DNA of 64,000 nt from Microbacterium bovistercoris (GCF_003387575.1 NZ_QUAB01000046.1:186001-250000); one strand, 5' to 3'; shown: positions 16,047 through 24,170, counted from the stretch's first letter. Numbers and translations: made by a program. The notes: generated from the letters alone by a model not told the origin.

Positions 16047-17033
16047 TCAGGACGCCCAGGCGCGCAGCCGATCCAGACCCCAGGTCGTGACGATCCGGGA
16101 TGCGGGTACGCCGGCGCGTTCGGCGCGCTCCGCGCCGTGATCGAGCAGCGACAGCTGGCCCGGCGCATGCGCATCGGAGTCGATGGTGAACAGGCATCCT
16201 TCCTCCAGCGCGATCGCGATCAGCTCGTCGGGCGGATCCTGCCGCTCCGGACGCGAGTTGATCTCGACGGCGACGCCGTGCTCGGCGCACGCCGCGAACA
16301 CGGCTCGTGCGTCGAAGTCCGACGGAGGACGCGTGCCGCGCTCCCCCTGCACCAGCCGGCCGGTGCAGTGCCCCAGCACGTTCACGTGCGGATTCGAGAC
16401 CGCGGCGATCATCCGCCTGGTCATCGGCGCGGCATCCATGCGCAGACCGGAATGCACGGACGCGACAACGACGTCGAGCTCCTCCAGCAGCGCCGGCTCC
16501 TGGTCGAGGGTGCCGTCGTCGAGGATGTCGACCTCGATGCCGGCGAGCACCGTGAGCCCTGAGCCGGACTGCGCCCGCACCAGCGGGATCTGCTCCCTCA
16601 GCCGCTCCGCGGACAGCCCGCGTGCCACGCGGAGCCGCGGGGAATGATCGGTGATCGCGTAATACTCGTGCCCCAGCGCTCTGGCGGCTTCGACCATGGA
16701 CTCGATCGGCGTGGTGCCGTCGGACCAGTCGGTATGCGAGTGCAGGTCTCCCCGCAGCAGCGCCCGCAGCGCGGAACGGCGCTCGGGCTCGACCACGCCG
16801 CGCAGCTCGACCAGGTAGTCCGGCACCTGTCCGGCATCCGCCTGCCGGATGACGGCGAACGTCGATTCGCCGATCCCCTTCACCGCCCGCAGCCGCGACG
16901 GATCGCGGCGCACGTCCTCAGGAAGGTCCTGCAGTGTCGCCGCCGCCTGGCGGAACGCCTTCGCGCGATACCGCGAGGCCCGCTCCCGCTCGAGCAGGGC
17001 GGCTATCTCGAGCAGGGCGGCGACGGCATCCAC
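16047..17033 (-). CDS. PHP-domain phosphoesterase with N-terminal helix-hairpin-helix
   Basis: 328-residue protein. The N-terminal ~90 residues resemble the PolX helix-hairpin-helix region (RASRYRAKAFRQAAATL, LRAVKGIGESTFAVIRQ). The remainder is a PHP domain with metal-binding motifs GDLHSHTDWSDG, YYAITDHSP, GIEVDILDDG, VVASVHSG, VLGHCTGR, EINSRPERQDPP and IDSDAHAP. It corresponds to a PolX with the nucleotidyl-transferase part missing. PHP domains are phosphoesterases or 3'-5' exonucleases, so a DNA-repair role is plausible. It is convergent with the 5'-3' exonuclease (1 nt between them). Confidence 0.88.
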   Translation of the reverse strand: MDAVAALLEIAALLERERASRYRAKAFRQAAATLQDLPEDVRRDPSRLRAVKGIGESTFAVIRQADAGQVPDYLVELRGVVEPERRSALRALLRGDLHSHTDWSDGTTPIESMVEAARALGHEYYAITDHSPRLRVARGLSAERLREQIPLVRAQSGSGLTVLAGIEVDILDDGTLDQEPALLEELDVVVASVHSGLRMDAAPMTRRMIAAVSNPHVNVLGHCTGRLVQGERGTRPPSDFDARAVFAACAEHGVAVEINSRPERQDPPDELIAIALEEGCLFTIDSDAHAPGQLSLLDHGAERAERAGVPASRIVTTWGLDRLRAWAS

Positions 17034-17045
17034 AGCTGCATCCGA

Positions 17046-18110
17046 TCAGGAGCCGGCGAGCTCGCGTGTCGCGCGAACCCATTCGTCGAGCTTGGCCGCG
17101 GCGCTGCCGTCGTCGATCGCGGCCTCGGCGCGGGCGTAGGCGGAGCGCAGTCGCTCGAGGATCGGCACCTGCGTGAGGCTCGCGTCACGCGAGAGCTCGA
17201 ACGCGACGATGCCGGCGGCTGCGTTCAGCAGCACGATGTCGCGCACTGCGCCCTTCTCACCGTCCAGCGTCCGGCGCAGCACACCGGCGTTGTGCTCGGG
17301 CGAGCCGCCGATCAGATCCGACAGGTCGGCGAGCGGGATGCCGAGGTCACGCGGGTCGAGGTCGTGCTCGTGGATGTCTCCGCGGGCGACCTCCCAGATG
17401 CGGCTGTGGCCGGTGGTGGTGAGCTCGTCCAGCCCGTCATCACCGCGGAACACCAGCGCGGTGGCACCGCGGGTGCGGAAGACGCCGGTGATCAGCGGGA
17501 CGCGATCGAGCTGCGCGACGCCGACGGCGTTCGCCTCGGCTCGGGCGGGGTTGCAGAGCGGGCCGAGCATGTTGAAGACGGTGGGCACGCCGAGCTGGGC
17601 GCGTGTCGGGCCGGCGTTCTTGAATCCGGGGTGGAAGGCGCCGGCCCACGCGAACGTGATGCCCGTGCGGTCGAGCACGGCCGCCACGTGGTCCGGGGAC
17701 AGCGTCAGGTCGAGGCCGAGCGAGGCCAGCACGTCGGAGGAGCCGGATGCGGAGCTCGCCGCCTTGTTGCCGTGCTTGACGACCGGCACGCCGAGCGCCC
17801 CGATGATGATCGCCGCCGTCGTGGAGACGTTCACCGTGCCGATCCTGTCGCCGCCGGTCCCGACGATGTCGAGCACGTCGGAGGAGACCGGCAGCGGCAC
17901 GGCGGCCTCGAGGATGGCATCACGGAATCCGACCACCTCATCGATGGTCTCGCCCTTGGCTCGCAGCGCGATCAGGAAACCGGCCAGCTGGGCCTCGGAG
18001 ACCTTGCCCTGCATCACCTGACGCATCGCCCACGTGGACTCCCAGACGCTGAGATCGCGCCGTTCCAGCAGCGCGGTGAGCAGGTCGGACCAGGTGAGGG
18101 AGTCAGCCAT
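17046..18110 (-). CDS. trpD: Anthranilate phosphoribosyltransferase
   Basis: 354-residue enzyme that joins anthranilate to PRPP, the second step of tryptophan synthesis. Motifs: GTGGDRIGTVNVSTTAAII (PRPP/Mg site) near residue 85, VVKHGNKAASSASGSSDVL, and GAFHPGFKNAGPTRAQLGV. It stands apart from other trp genes and is divergent from ctaE-qcrCAB, as in mycobacteria. A TAAGAT hexamer on its strand lies 7 nt before the ATG, so the mRNA is probably leaderless or nearly so. Confidence 0.96.
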   Translation of the reverse strand: MADSLTWSDLLTALLERRDLSVWESTWAMRQVMQGKVSEAQLAGFLIALRAKGETIDEVVGFRDAILEAAVPLPVSSDVLDIVGTGGDRIGTVNVSTTAAIIIGALGVPVVKHGNKAASSASGSSDVLASLGLDLTLSPDHVAAVLDRTGITFAWAGAFHPGFKNAGPTRAQLGVPTVFNMLGPLCNPARAEANAVGVAQLDRVPLITGVFRTRGATALVFRGDDGLDELTTTGHSRIWEVARGDIHEHDLDPRDLGIPLADLSDLIGGSPEHNAGVLRRTLDGEKGAVRDIVLLNAAAGIVAFELSRDASLTQVPILERLRSAYARAEAAIDDGSAAAKLDEWVRATRELAGS

Positions 18111-18231
18111 AGGAAGGATCTTATAGAGCGGGCTCCCGCAGCACGGTCGAGATGACGGATGATGCCTGATCGATGCATCCTCGGCAGTCGCCCCGCGATT
18201 GCGCGGATTCCGGGCTGATTCGCAGGTGGTT

Positions 18232-18247
18232 CTTAGGTTCCCCTAAG
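18232..18247. promoter_or_regulatory. Inverted repeat in the trpD-ctaE divergent spacer
   Basis: CTTAGG-TTCC-CCTAAG is a perfect 6-bp inverted repeat about 68 bp upstream of the ctaE start and within the 204-bp spacer. The half-site resembles part of a DtxR/IdeR box, but the element is shorter than the 19-bp consensus. A regulator-binding site is possible. Confidence 0.35.
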
Positions 18248-18302
18248 TGCGATTCCGGCAAAACGGGCGACGCTGGTGCAAGAATCGGCGGCGCGTATCG
18301 GC

Positions 18303-18308
18303 CATAAT
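18303..18308 (+). promoter_or_regulatory. Candidate -10 element of ctaE-qcrCAB
   Basis: CATAAT lies 6 nt before the ctaE GTG start, which would place transcription initiation on the start codon (a leaderless mRNA). The -35 region is weak. It is one of several such placements in this window. Confidence 0.45.
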
Positions 18309-18314
18309 GGAACC

Positions 18315-18968
18315 GTGACCACCTCAGCGACGTATGCCCCGGCGGCAAGAACCATCAAGCGGCCAAACCCGGTCGCTGTCGGCACCATCGTGTGGCTCGG
18401 CAGTGAAGTCATGTTCTTCGCGGGACTCTTCGCGATCTACTTCACGCTCCGCAGCACCTCCCCCGAGCTGTGGGGTGAGCGCACCGAGCTGCTGAACGTG
18501 CCCTACGCGTTCGTCAACACCCTGATCCTGGTGTTCTCGTCGTTCACCTGCCAGATGGGCGTGTTCGCGGCAGAGGACCTGCAGCCGTACAAGATCGGCA
18601 AGGGCCAGCTCAACGCGGCCGGCCGCCGCCGTCTGTTCGGCTGGGGCATGGTCGAGTGGTTCTGGGTCACCTTCATCCTCGGCGCGATCTTCGTCTCGGG
18701 TCAGGTCTGGGAGTACGCCCAGCTCACGATGGAGGGCATGCCGATCTCGGCCGACTCCTACGCCTCGGCCTTCTACCTCACCACCGGTTTCCACGCCCTG
18801 CACGTCACCGGCGGCCTCATCGCGTTCCTGCTCGTCATCGGACGTGCGTACGCGGTCAAGAACTTCGGGCACAAGGAGGCGACCTCCTCGATCGTCGTGT
18901 CGTACTACTGGCACTTCGTCGACGTCGTCTGGATCGTGCTGTTCATCGTCATCTACTTCCTGAAGTGA
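18315..18968 (+). CDS. ctaE: Cytochrome c oxidase subunit III
   Basis: 217-residue membrane subunit of the aa3 oxidase with five apparent membrane segments ([97 protein letters not shown]). Actinobacterial subunit III often has five rather than seven. GTG at 18315 is chosen: it follows a -10-like hexamer and gives the usual N-terminus, and an ATG at 18307 is out of frame. It heads the ctaE-qcrC-qcrA-qcrB operon, in which oxidase and bc1 form a supercomplex. Confidence 0.95.
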   Translation: MTTSATYAPAARTIKRPNPVAVGTIVWLGSEVMFFAGLFAIYFTLRSTSPELWGERTELLNVPYAFVNTLILVFSSFTCQMGVFAAEDLQPYKIGKGQLNAAGRRRLFGWGMVEWFWVTFILGAIFVSGQVWEYAQLTMEGMPISADSYASAFYLTTGFHALHVTGGLIAFLLVIGRAYAVKNFGHKEATSSIVVSYYWHFVDVVWIVLFIVIYFLK

Positions 18969-18988
18969 GAGCGGAGCGAATCCCCGAC

Positions 18989-19792
18989 ATGGTACGAGAG
19001 AAGAAGCGCCGCTCAGGCGGCCGTCGCAGCCCGTTCGCAGCGATCGCGCTGATCGGCGCCGGTCTCCTGATCACCGGTGGCGTCTACGCCGGTGCGACCG
19101 CTGCCATGGCAGCGACCGACACCAAGACGCAGGCCACCGCCGAGCTCACGGTCGACGACGGTCAGAAGCTGTTCCAGGCCAACTGCGCCACCTGCCACGG
19201 CATGAACCTCGAGGGCACCGGCGACGGTCCGACGCTGATCGGCGTCGGCGAGTTGGCCGTCGAGTTCCAGATGGCGACCGGTCGCATGCCGCTGCAGATG
19301 CAGGGCCCGCAGGCACCGCAGAAGCACCCGCAGTTCACAGACGAGCAGATCCGCGCGATCGCCGCCTACGTGCAGTCCGTCGCCCCCGGACCGACCTTCC
19401 CGAAGGACGAGGTCCTCGACGGCAAGGGAGACGTGGCGCACGGTGCCGAGCTCTTCCGCATCAACTGCGCGATGTGCCACAACGTCGCTGCGGCCGGTGG
19501 TGCGCTCACCGAGGGCAAGTACGCCCCCGCGCTGACCTCCACGAGCGCGCTGCACATGTACGCGGCCATGGTCACCGGCCCGCAGAACATGCCGGTCTTC
19601 GGCGACATGAACCTCTCTGACGAGGACAAGCGCGACATCATCTCGGCTCTGCTGTTCCAGCAGGACGCCGTGCAGATCGGCGGCTTCACGCTCGGATCGC
19701 TCGGCCCCGTGTCCGAGGGCCTGTTCATCTGGATCTTCGGAATCGGCGCCCTCGTCGCGCTGACCGTGTGGATCACGGCGAAGTCCAACTGA
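18989..19792 (+). CDS. qcrC: Cytochrome bc1 complex dihaem cytochrome c subunit
   Basis: 267-residue subunit with a basic N-terminus, one membrane segment near residues 12-40, two covalent haem-binding motifs CATCHG and CAMCHN, and a C-terminal membrane anchor (LFIWIFGIGALVALTVWI). In actinobacteria this dihaem protein replaces soluble cytochrome c and passes electrons from the Rieske centre directly to the aa3 oxidase. It follows ctaE by 20 nt and precedes qcrA by 36 nt. Confidence 0.97.
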   Translation: MVREKKRRSGGRRSPFAAIALIGAGLLITGGVYAGATAAMAATDTKTQATAELTVDDGQKLFQANCATCHGMNLEGTGDGPTLIGVGELAVEFQMATGRMPLQMQGPQAPQKHPQFTDEQIRAIAAYVQSVAPGPTFPKDEVLDGKGDVAHGAELFRINCAMCHNVAAAGGALTEGKYAPALTSTSALHMYAAMVTGPQNMPVFGDMNLSDEDKRDIISALLFQQDAVQIGGFTLGSLGPVSEGLFIWIFGIGALVALTVWITAKSN

Positions 19793-19828
19793 CGCATTTC
19801 TTCTGAAGAGGAACGTACGAGGAGCACC

Positions 19829-20905
19829 ATGGCACACGACGACGACACGCAGGCTCTCGACAGGGCCTACCAGCCCTCGCCGGGGCTGGGCGTCGCAGTC
19901 AGCGATCCCGCGCAGAACCCCGGGCTTCCGCATCACCGCGAGCGGATGACGGACAAGGACCCCAAGGCCGAGAAGGCTGCGGTCCGCACGGTCTACACCC
20001 TCTTCTACCTCTCGCTCGCGGGCAGCATCTGGGCGGTCGCCGCCTACATGCTGTTCCCGATCGAGAGCGGCGCGCTGATCGACATCAGGTACAACAACCT
20101 GTTCATCGGTCTCGGCATCGCGCTGGCCCTGCTCGCCATCGGTCTCGGCGCCATCCACTGGTCCAAGGCGCTGATGAGCGACAAGGAGTTCATCGAGTAC
20201 CGCCACCCCACCCGTGGCCGCGACTCGACCCGCGCCGCCTCGCTGAAGGCGTTCGCGGACGCGAACGAGGAGTCCGGTTTCGGCCGCCGCGTGATGATCC
20301 GCAACTCGATGATCGCCGCCGTGGTGGCGTCGATCGTCCCGGGTGTCACGCTGTTCCGCGGCCTTGCGCCCTTCAGCACCGAGGAGGACCCCGAGGCGGG
20401 TGACCCGGTGGCGCTGCTGAAGCAGACGATGTGGGACAAGGGCGTCAAGCTGGTCCGCGACCCGGACGGCACCCCGATCCGCGCAGCGGATGTCACTCTC
20501 GGCTCCGCCGTGCACGTCATCCCCGAGGGGCTGAACGAACTGGGCCACGAGGGCGGACTGCTCGAGGAGAAGGCCAAGGCGATCGTGCTGCTGATGCGTC
20601 TGCGTCCCGAGCAGCTCATCGAGTCGGACGACCGCAAGGACTGGTCCTATGACGGCATCGTCGCCTACTCCAAGGTGTGCACGCACGTCGGCTGCCCCGT
20701 GGCGCTGTACGAGCAGCAGACCCACCACCTGCTCTGCCCGTGCCACCAGTCGCAGTTCGACGTGACCGAGCACGCCAAGGTCATCTTCGGACCCGCTGCC
20801 CGGCCGCTGCCGCAGCTGCCGATCATGGTCGACGACGAGGGCTACCTCGTCGCGCAGAGTGATTTCCACGAACCCGTCGGTCCGAGCTTCTGGGAGCGCC
20901 ATTGA
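19829..20905 (+). CDS. qcrA: Cytochrome bc1 complex Rieske iron-sulfur subunit
   Basis: 358-residue actinobacterial Rieske protein with a long hydrophilic N-terminus, three membrane segments (near residues 57-80, 90-115 and 160-185), and a C-terminal Rieske domain. The cluster ligands are in CTHVGCP and LCPCHQS, which also supply the disulfide pair. The cluster accepts electrons from menaquinol at the Qo site and passes them to QcrC. The stop overlaps the TTG start of qcrB (TTGA), so the pair is translationally coupled. Confidence 0.97.
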   Translation: MAHDDDTQALDRAYQPSPGLGVAVSDPAQNPGLPHHRERMTDKDPKAEKAAVRTVYTLFYLSLAGSIWAVAAYMLFPIESGALIDIRYNNLFIGLGIALALLAIGLGAIHWSKALMSDKEFIEYRHPTRGRDSTRAASLKAFADANEESGFGRRVMIRNSMIAAVVASIVPGVTLFRGLAPFSTEEDPEAGDPVALLKQTMWDKGVKLVRDPDGTPIRAADVTLGSAVHVIPEGLNELGHEGGLLEEKAKAIVLLMRLRPEQLIESDDRKDWSYDGIVAYSKVCTHVGCPVALYEQQTHHLLCPCHQSQFDVTEHAKVIFGPAARPLPQLPIMVDDEGYLVAQSDFHEPVGPSFWERH

Positions 20906-22725
20906 GCACCTCAACCGTCACCGAAAAGCCTTCGACAGAGAAGGCCGAGAAGCCCCTCGGCGGCCGCTTCCTCAACGCCAGCGCGAACTACATCGATGAG
21001 CGCACCAGCCTCTCGGGCTTCGTCAAGGAGCTCGGTCGCAAGATCTTCCCCGACCACTGGTCGTTCATGCTGGGTGAGATCGCGCTCTGGAGCTTCGTCG
21101 TCGTGTTCCTCTCGGGCACGTTCCTGACGTTCTTCTTCCAGGCCTCGATGGTTCCCACGCACTACACCGGCGCCTACGCGCCGATGCGCGGTATCGAGAT
21201 GTCGGCGGCTCTCGAGTCCACCCTGCGCATCTCGTTCGACCTGCGCGGTGGTCTGCTGGTCCGGCAGATCCACCACTGGGCGGCACTGGTGTTCGTGGCC
21301 GGCATCGGCGTGCACATGCTCCGCGTGTTCTTCACCGGCGCGTTCCGCAAGCCGCGCGAGCTCAACTGGGTGATCGGCTTCGTGCTGTTCGTCCTGGCGA
21401 TGGCCGAGGGTTTCACCGGCTACTCGCTTCCCGACGACCTGCTCTCGGGCAACGGTCTCCGCATCATCGACGGCATGGTCAAGGGACTCCCCCTGATCGG
21501 CACGTGGACCTCGTTCCTGCTGTTCGGTGGCGAGTTCCCCGGCGACCAGATCGTCGGCCGCCTGTACACGCTGCACATCCTGCTGCTGCCGCTGCTGGTG
21601 ATCGGCCTGATCGTCGTGCACCTGATGCTGATGGTCATCAACAAGCACACCCAGTTCGCCGGCCCCGCCCGCACCAACGACAACGTCGTGGGTTACCCGA
21701 TGATGCCGGTCTACATGTCGAAGATGGGCGGCTTCCTGTTCATCGTCTTCGGCACGATCGTGCTGATCGGCGCGCTCTTCCAGATCAACCCGATCTGGAA
21801 CTACGGCCCGTACGACCCGTCGCCCGTGTCCGCGGGTACCCAGCCGGACTGGTACATCGGCTTCGCCGACGGCGCACTGCGTCTGGCACCGTCCAACCTC
21901 GACGTGGTCTTCCTCGGCCACACCTGGTCGTTCGGCATCCTGATCCCGGTCGCCGTGCTCGGTCTGTTCATCGTGCTCGTCGCGATCTACCCCTTCATCG
22001 AGGCGTGGATCACCGGTGACAAGCGCGAGCACCACATCGCAGAGCGCCCGCGCAATGCGGCCACCCGCACCGCCATCGGCGTCGCCGGCGTGATCTTCTA
22101 CGCCGTGCTGTGGGCCGCGGCTTCCTCCGACCTCATCGCGACGCACTTCATGCTCACGATGGAGGGTGTCATCCACACCCTTCAGGCGCTGCTCTTCCTC
22201 GGCCCGATCATCGGATACTTCGTCACGAAGCGCATCTGCATCGCGCTGCAGAAGAAGGACCGCGAGATCGTGCTGCACGGTTACGAGTCGGGTCGCATCG
22301 TCCGCCTCCCCGGCGGCGAGTTCATCGAGGTGCACGAGCCGGTCGACGTGTACGACCGCTGGAAGCTCATCGACTACGAGACCTACGAGCCGCTTGTGGT
22401 CCGCCCGAACGCCAAGGGCCGCATCCCGTGGACGCAGAACCTGCGTTCCGCGATGTCGCGCTGGTTCTTCGAGGACCGCCTGCAGCCCCTCACGCAGGCC
22501 GAGATCGACGCGGCCGACGCGCATCAGCACCACGCGCTCGCTGAGATGGACGCCACCGAGGCGGCCGAGATCGCGGGAGCGCACGAGCGCGCCGGCATCA
22601 CCGACGAGAGCCAGATCGCTCCCGCCACGGATGCCCCGATCGGTGAGACCCCGAACACGCCGAGCTCGGTCATCGCGACCGACCCGGTCAAGAAGCCCCG
22701 CAAGAAGGCAGAGGACGGCGAGTAA
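20902..22725 (+). CDS. qcrB: Cytochrome bc1 complex cytochrome b subunit
   Basis: 607-residue cytochrome b with the bis-haem and menaquinol sites. Haem-ligand histidines are in RQIHHWAALVFVAGIGVHML and YTLHILLLPLLVIGLIVVHL. A long hydrophilic C-terminal extension, typical of actinobacteria, runs from about residue 450 and ends in a Lys/Asp-rich tail. The TTG start at 20902 overlaps the qcrA stop. QcrB is the target of imidazopyridine inhibitors in mycobacteria. A UUCG-loop terminator follows. Confidence 0.97.
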   Translation: MSTSTVTEKPSTEKAEKPLGGRFLNASANYIDERTSLSGFVKELGRKIFPDHWSFMLGEIALWSFVVVFLSGTFLTFFFQASMVPTHYTGAYAPMRGIEMSAALESTLRISFDLRGGLLVRQIHHWAALVFVAGIGVHMLRVFFTGAFRKPRELNWVIGFVLFVLAMAEGFTGYSLPDDLLSGNGLRIIDGMVKGLPLIGTWTSFLLFGGEFPGDQIVGRLYTLHILLLPLLVIGLIVVHLMLMVINKHTQFAGPARTNDNVVGYPMMPVYMSKMGGFLFIVFGTIVLIGALFQINPIWNYGPYDPSPVSAGTQPDWYIGFADGALRLAPSNLDVVFLGHTWSFGILIPVAVLGLFIVLVAIYPFIEAWITGDKREHHIAERPRNAATRTAIGVAGVIFYAVLWAAASSDLIATHFMLTMEGVIHTLQALLFLGPIIGYFVTKRICIALQKKDREIVLHGYESGRIVRLPGGEFIEVHEPVDVYDRWKLIDYETYEPLVVRPNAKGRIPWTQNLRSAMSRWFFEDRLQPLTQAEIDAADAHQHHALAEMDATEAAEIAGAHERAGITDESQIAPATDAPIGETPNTPSSVIATDPVKKPRKKAEDGE

Positions 22726-22743
22726 GACCGCCACTCCCCTGCG

Positions 22744-22783
22744 GCGAAGGAGGGCCCCGTCTTCGGACGGGGCCCTCCTTCGC
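22744..22783. terminator. Terminator after qcrB
   Basis: Perfect 18-bp stem with a TTCG tetraloop (GCGAAGGAGGGCCCCGTC / its complement). No U-tract follows, but stem length and position directly after the operon make it a confident terminator. Confidence 0.85.
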
Positions 22784-22793
22784 TGCCGCGTGC

Positions 22794-22799
22794 TATCTT
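22794..22799 (+). promoter_or_regulatory. Candidate -10 element of the ThrRS leader
   Basis: TATCTT lies 6 nt before the leader-peptide ATG and just after the qcrB terminator. This predicts a leaderless mRNA whose first codon is the leader start, an arrangement expected for ribosome-sensed attenuators in actinobacteria. The -35 region is weak. Confidence 0.5.
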
Positions 22800-22805
22800 C
22801 TTCTC

Positions 22806-22859
22806 ATGCGAATGCCTCAGGTCACCACGACGCCGGACACTCTCCGGCGCTGCCTGTAG
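22806..22859 (+). CDS. Threonine-rich leader peptide upstream of the ThrRS paralogue
   Basis: 17-codon open reading frame, MRMPQVTTTPDTLRRCL then TAG, in the 225-bp gap after qcrB. Four of 17 residues are threonine, three of them consecutive (ACC ACG ACG) and the fourth three codons later. It precedes a threonyl-tRNA synthetase-like gene, so the enriched amino acid matches the downstream product. The codons just after the Thr run form the 5' arm of a hairpin. This is the classic layout of a leader peptide that senses charged tRNA-Thr. Too short for ordinary gene finders; no experimental support. Confidence 0.6.
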   Translation: MRMPQVTTTPDTLRRCL

Positions 22860-22876
22860 CGGATCACGCACACACC

Positions 22877-22902
22877 AGAGCTCGGGGAACACCCCGGGCT
22901 CT
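22877..22902 (+). terminator. Candidate attenuator hairpin of the ThrRS leader
   Basis: 11-bp stem AGAGCTCGGGG / CCCCGGGCTCT with loop AACA and one wobble, starting 17 nt after the leader stop codon. An earlier hairpin, CGCCGGA / TCCGGCG (22831-22849), overlaps the end of the leader peptide. The following sequence is pyrimidine-rich but lacks a true U-tract. I found no clear antiterminator pairing by eye. Confidence 0.45.
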
Positions 22903-22917
22903 CGTCGTCTTCCGGTG

Positions 22918-22943
22918 TCTCCTCGACTCGACCTCGAAGGAGA
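22918..22943 (+). promoter_or_regulatory. Possible ribosome-binding-site-sequestering hairpin
   Basis: TCTCCT (22918-22923) is complementary to AGGAGA (22938-22943), which contains the Shine-Dalgarno site 7 nt before the ThrRS ATG; a further CGA/TCG pairing extends the stem past one bulged base. Translation-level control by the leader is therefore possible. GTGTCT (22915-22920) could instead pair with GGACAC in the leader (22835-22840). Confidence 0.35.
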
Positions 22944-22949
22944 AGAATC

Positions 22950-24170
22950 ATGGAGAACGAAGACCACCGCTCACTCGGCCGACGCCTGCGCCTGTTCGAC
23001 ACCGTCCCGGTAATCGGCGCCGGGCTGCCGATCTGGCTGCCGGACGGCGCCGTCATCCGCGGTGAACTGGAGAGACTGGCCGCGGAGATCGCCGAGCGCA
23101 CCGGCTGCGTGCGCATCCACACCCCTGTGCTCGCGAAGCGGGCCCTTTTCGAGCAGAGCGGGCACTGGGACAAGTTCGCGGCCGACATGTTCCCCGTCAT
23201 GAAGGTCGGCGACGACGAACTGGTGCTGCGCCCCGCGAACTGCCCCAGTCACGTGCAGGTGTACGCCGCCGAGGCCCGCAGCTGGCGCGACCTGCCGGTG
23301 CGCCTCGTCGAGTCCGCGTCCATGTTCCGCAGCGAGCTCTCCGGCGTGCTCGGCGGGCTCAGCCGGGTCCGCCAGATCAACCTGGACGATGCCCACGTGT
23401 TCTGCACCGCGGACCAGGTGGTCGACGAGGTGGTACAGGCCCTCGACGCGATCGCCGATGCCTACGAGGTGCTGGGCGTGAAGGTCGACCATTACCGGCT
23501 TTCGGGCCGGGGCGCGGACAGCGCCGGAACCGACCACGACTGGGATGCCTCGGAGGCGGATCTCCGCGCGGCACTCCGCCTCCGCGGCCTCGCCTACATC
23601 CATGTGGCGGGTGAGGGCGCGTTCTACGGCCCGAAGATCGACGTCCAGGTGCGCGACGCCGCAGGGCGCGAAGAGACCTTGTCCACCGTGCAGGTCGATC
23701 GAGTGCTCCCCCAGCGTTTCGGCCTCTCGTACGTGGGCCCGGACGGCGCGAAGCACCGACCCGTCATGATCCACCGAGGACTGCTCAGCTCGATGGAGCG
23801 CCTCGTCGCGCTGCTCATCGAGCAGCACCAGGGACGCTTTCCGACCTGGCTCTCCCCCGTGCAGGTGGCTCTGGCACCCGTGGATCCGCGGCGGCATGCC
23901 GATGCTGCGGAGCAGGCGCATGCGCGGCTGGCAGCGGCGGGCATCCGCGCCCGGGTCCTCGACCGGGGCAGCCTCGGATCCCGGATCGCACGCGCGCATG
24001 CTCTTCCGGCGCCGTTCGTCGCCGTGCTCGGCGATCGCGAAGCGGCCTCAGGCGACCTGACCGTGAACGGCCGGAGCGTCGAGCTCGATCAGTTCATCGC
24101 GGAGATCCGCGCTGAGATCGACAGCCGTGCCGCTTGCAACATCGGCGGCGACGACCACGACACCGCGTAG
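22950..24170 (+). CDS. Threonyl-tRNA synthetase paralogue lacking TGS and editing domains
   Basis: 406 residues, against roughly 640-690 for bacterial ThrRS. It begins at the usual linker (DHRSLGRRLRLFD), so the N-terminal TGS and Ser-editing domains are absent, while the class II catalytic core and anticodon-binding domain are complete. Motif 2 keeps its arginine (MFRSELSG). The three zinc ligands of E. coli ThrRS (Cys334, His385, His511) are present in RPANCPSH, LDDAHVFC and VMIHRG; the E. coli Gln381 position is Leu. GAFYGPKID keeps Tyr462. It may charge tRNA-Thr without Ser proofreading, or serve as a stress- or drug-tolerant spare. A main thrS is expected elsewhere. A GGAG site lies 7 nt before the ATG. 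Confidence 0.85.
   Translation: MENEDHRSLGRRLRLFDTVPVIGAGLPIWLPDGAVIRGELERLAAEIAERTGCVRIHTPVLAKRALFEQSGHWDKFAADMFPVMKVGDDELVLRPANCPSHVQVYAAEARSWRDLPVRLVESASMFRSELSGVLGGLSRVRQINLDDAHVFCTADQVVDEVVQALDAIADAYEVLGVKVDHYRLSGRGADSAGTDHDWDASEADLRAALRLRGLAYIHVAGEGAFYGPKIDVQVRDAAGREETLSTVQVDRVLPQRFGLSYVGPDGAKHRPVMIHRGLLSSMERLVALLIEQHQGRFPTWLSPVQVALAPVDPRRHADAAEQAHARLAAAGIRARVLDRGSLGSRIARAHALPAPFVAVLGDREAASGDLTVNGRSVELDQFIAEIRAEIDSRAACNIGGDDHDTA

Noticed and set aside
18228..18250. DtxR/IdeR iron box upstream of ctaE
   Set aside because: Only 6-bp arms with a 4-bp spacer; the 19-bp consensus is not met. Kept only as an unassigned inverted repeat.
22806..22949. T-box riboswitch upstream of the ThrRS paralogue
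   Set aside because: I looked for the conserved T-box core and an antiterminator with a specifier loop and found neither; the Thr-rich leader peptide explains the region better.
22950..24170. Loss of a catalytic zinc ligand in the short ThrRS
   Set aside because: At first the Gly replacing a His in the SGxLHGL motif looked like a lost ligand, but counting from motif 2 shows the ligand His385 is the one in DDAHxF, which is present.
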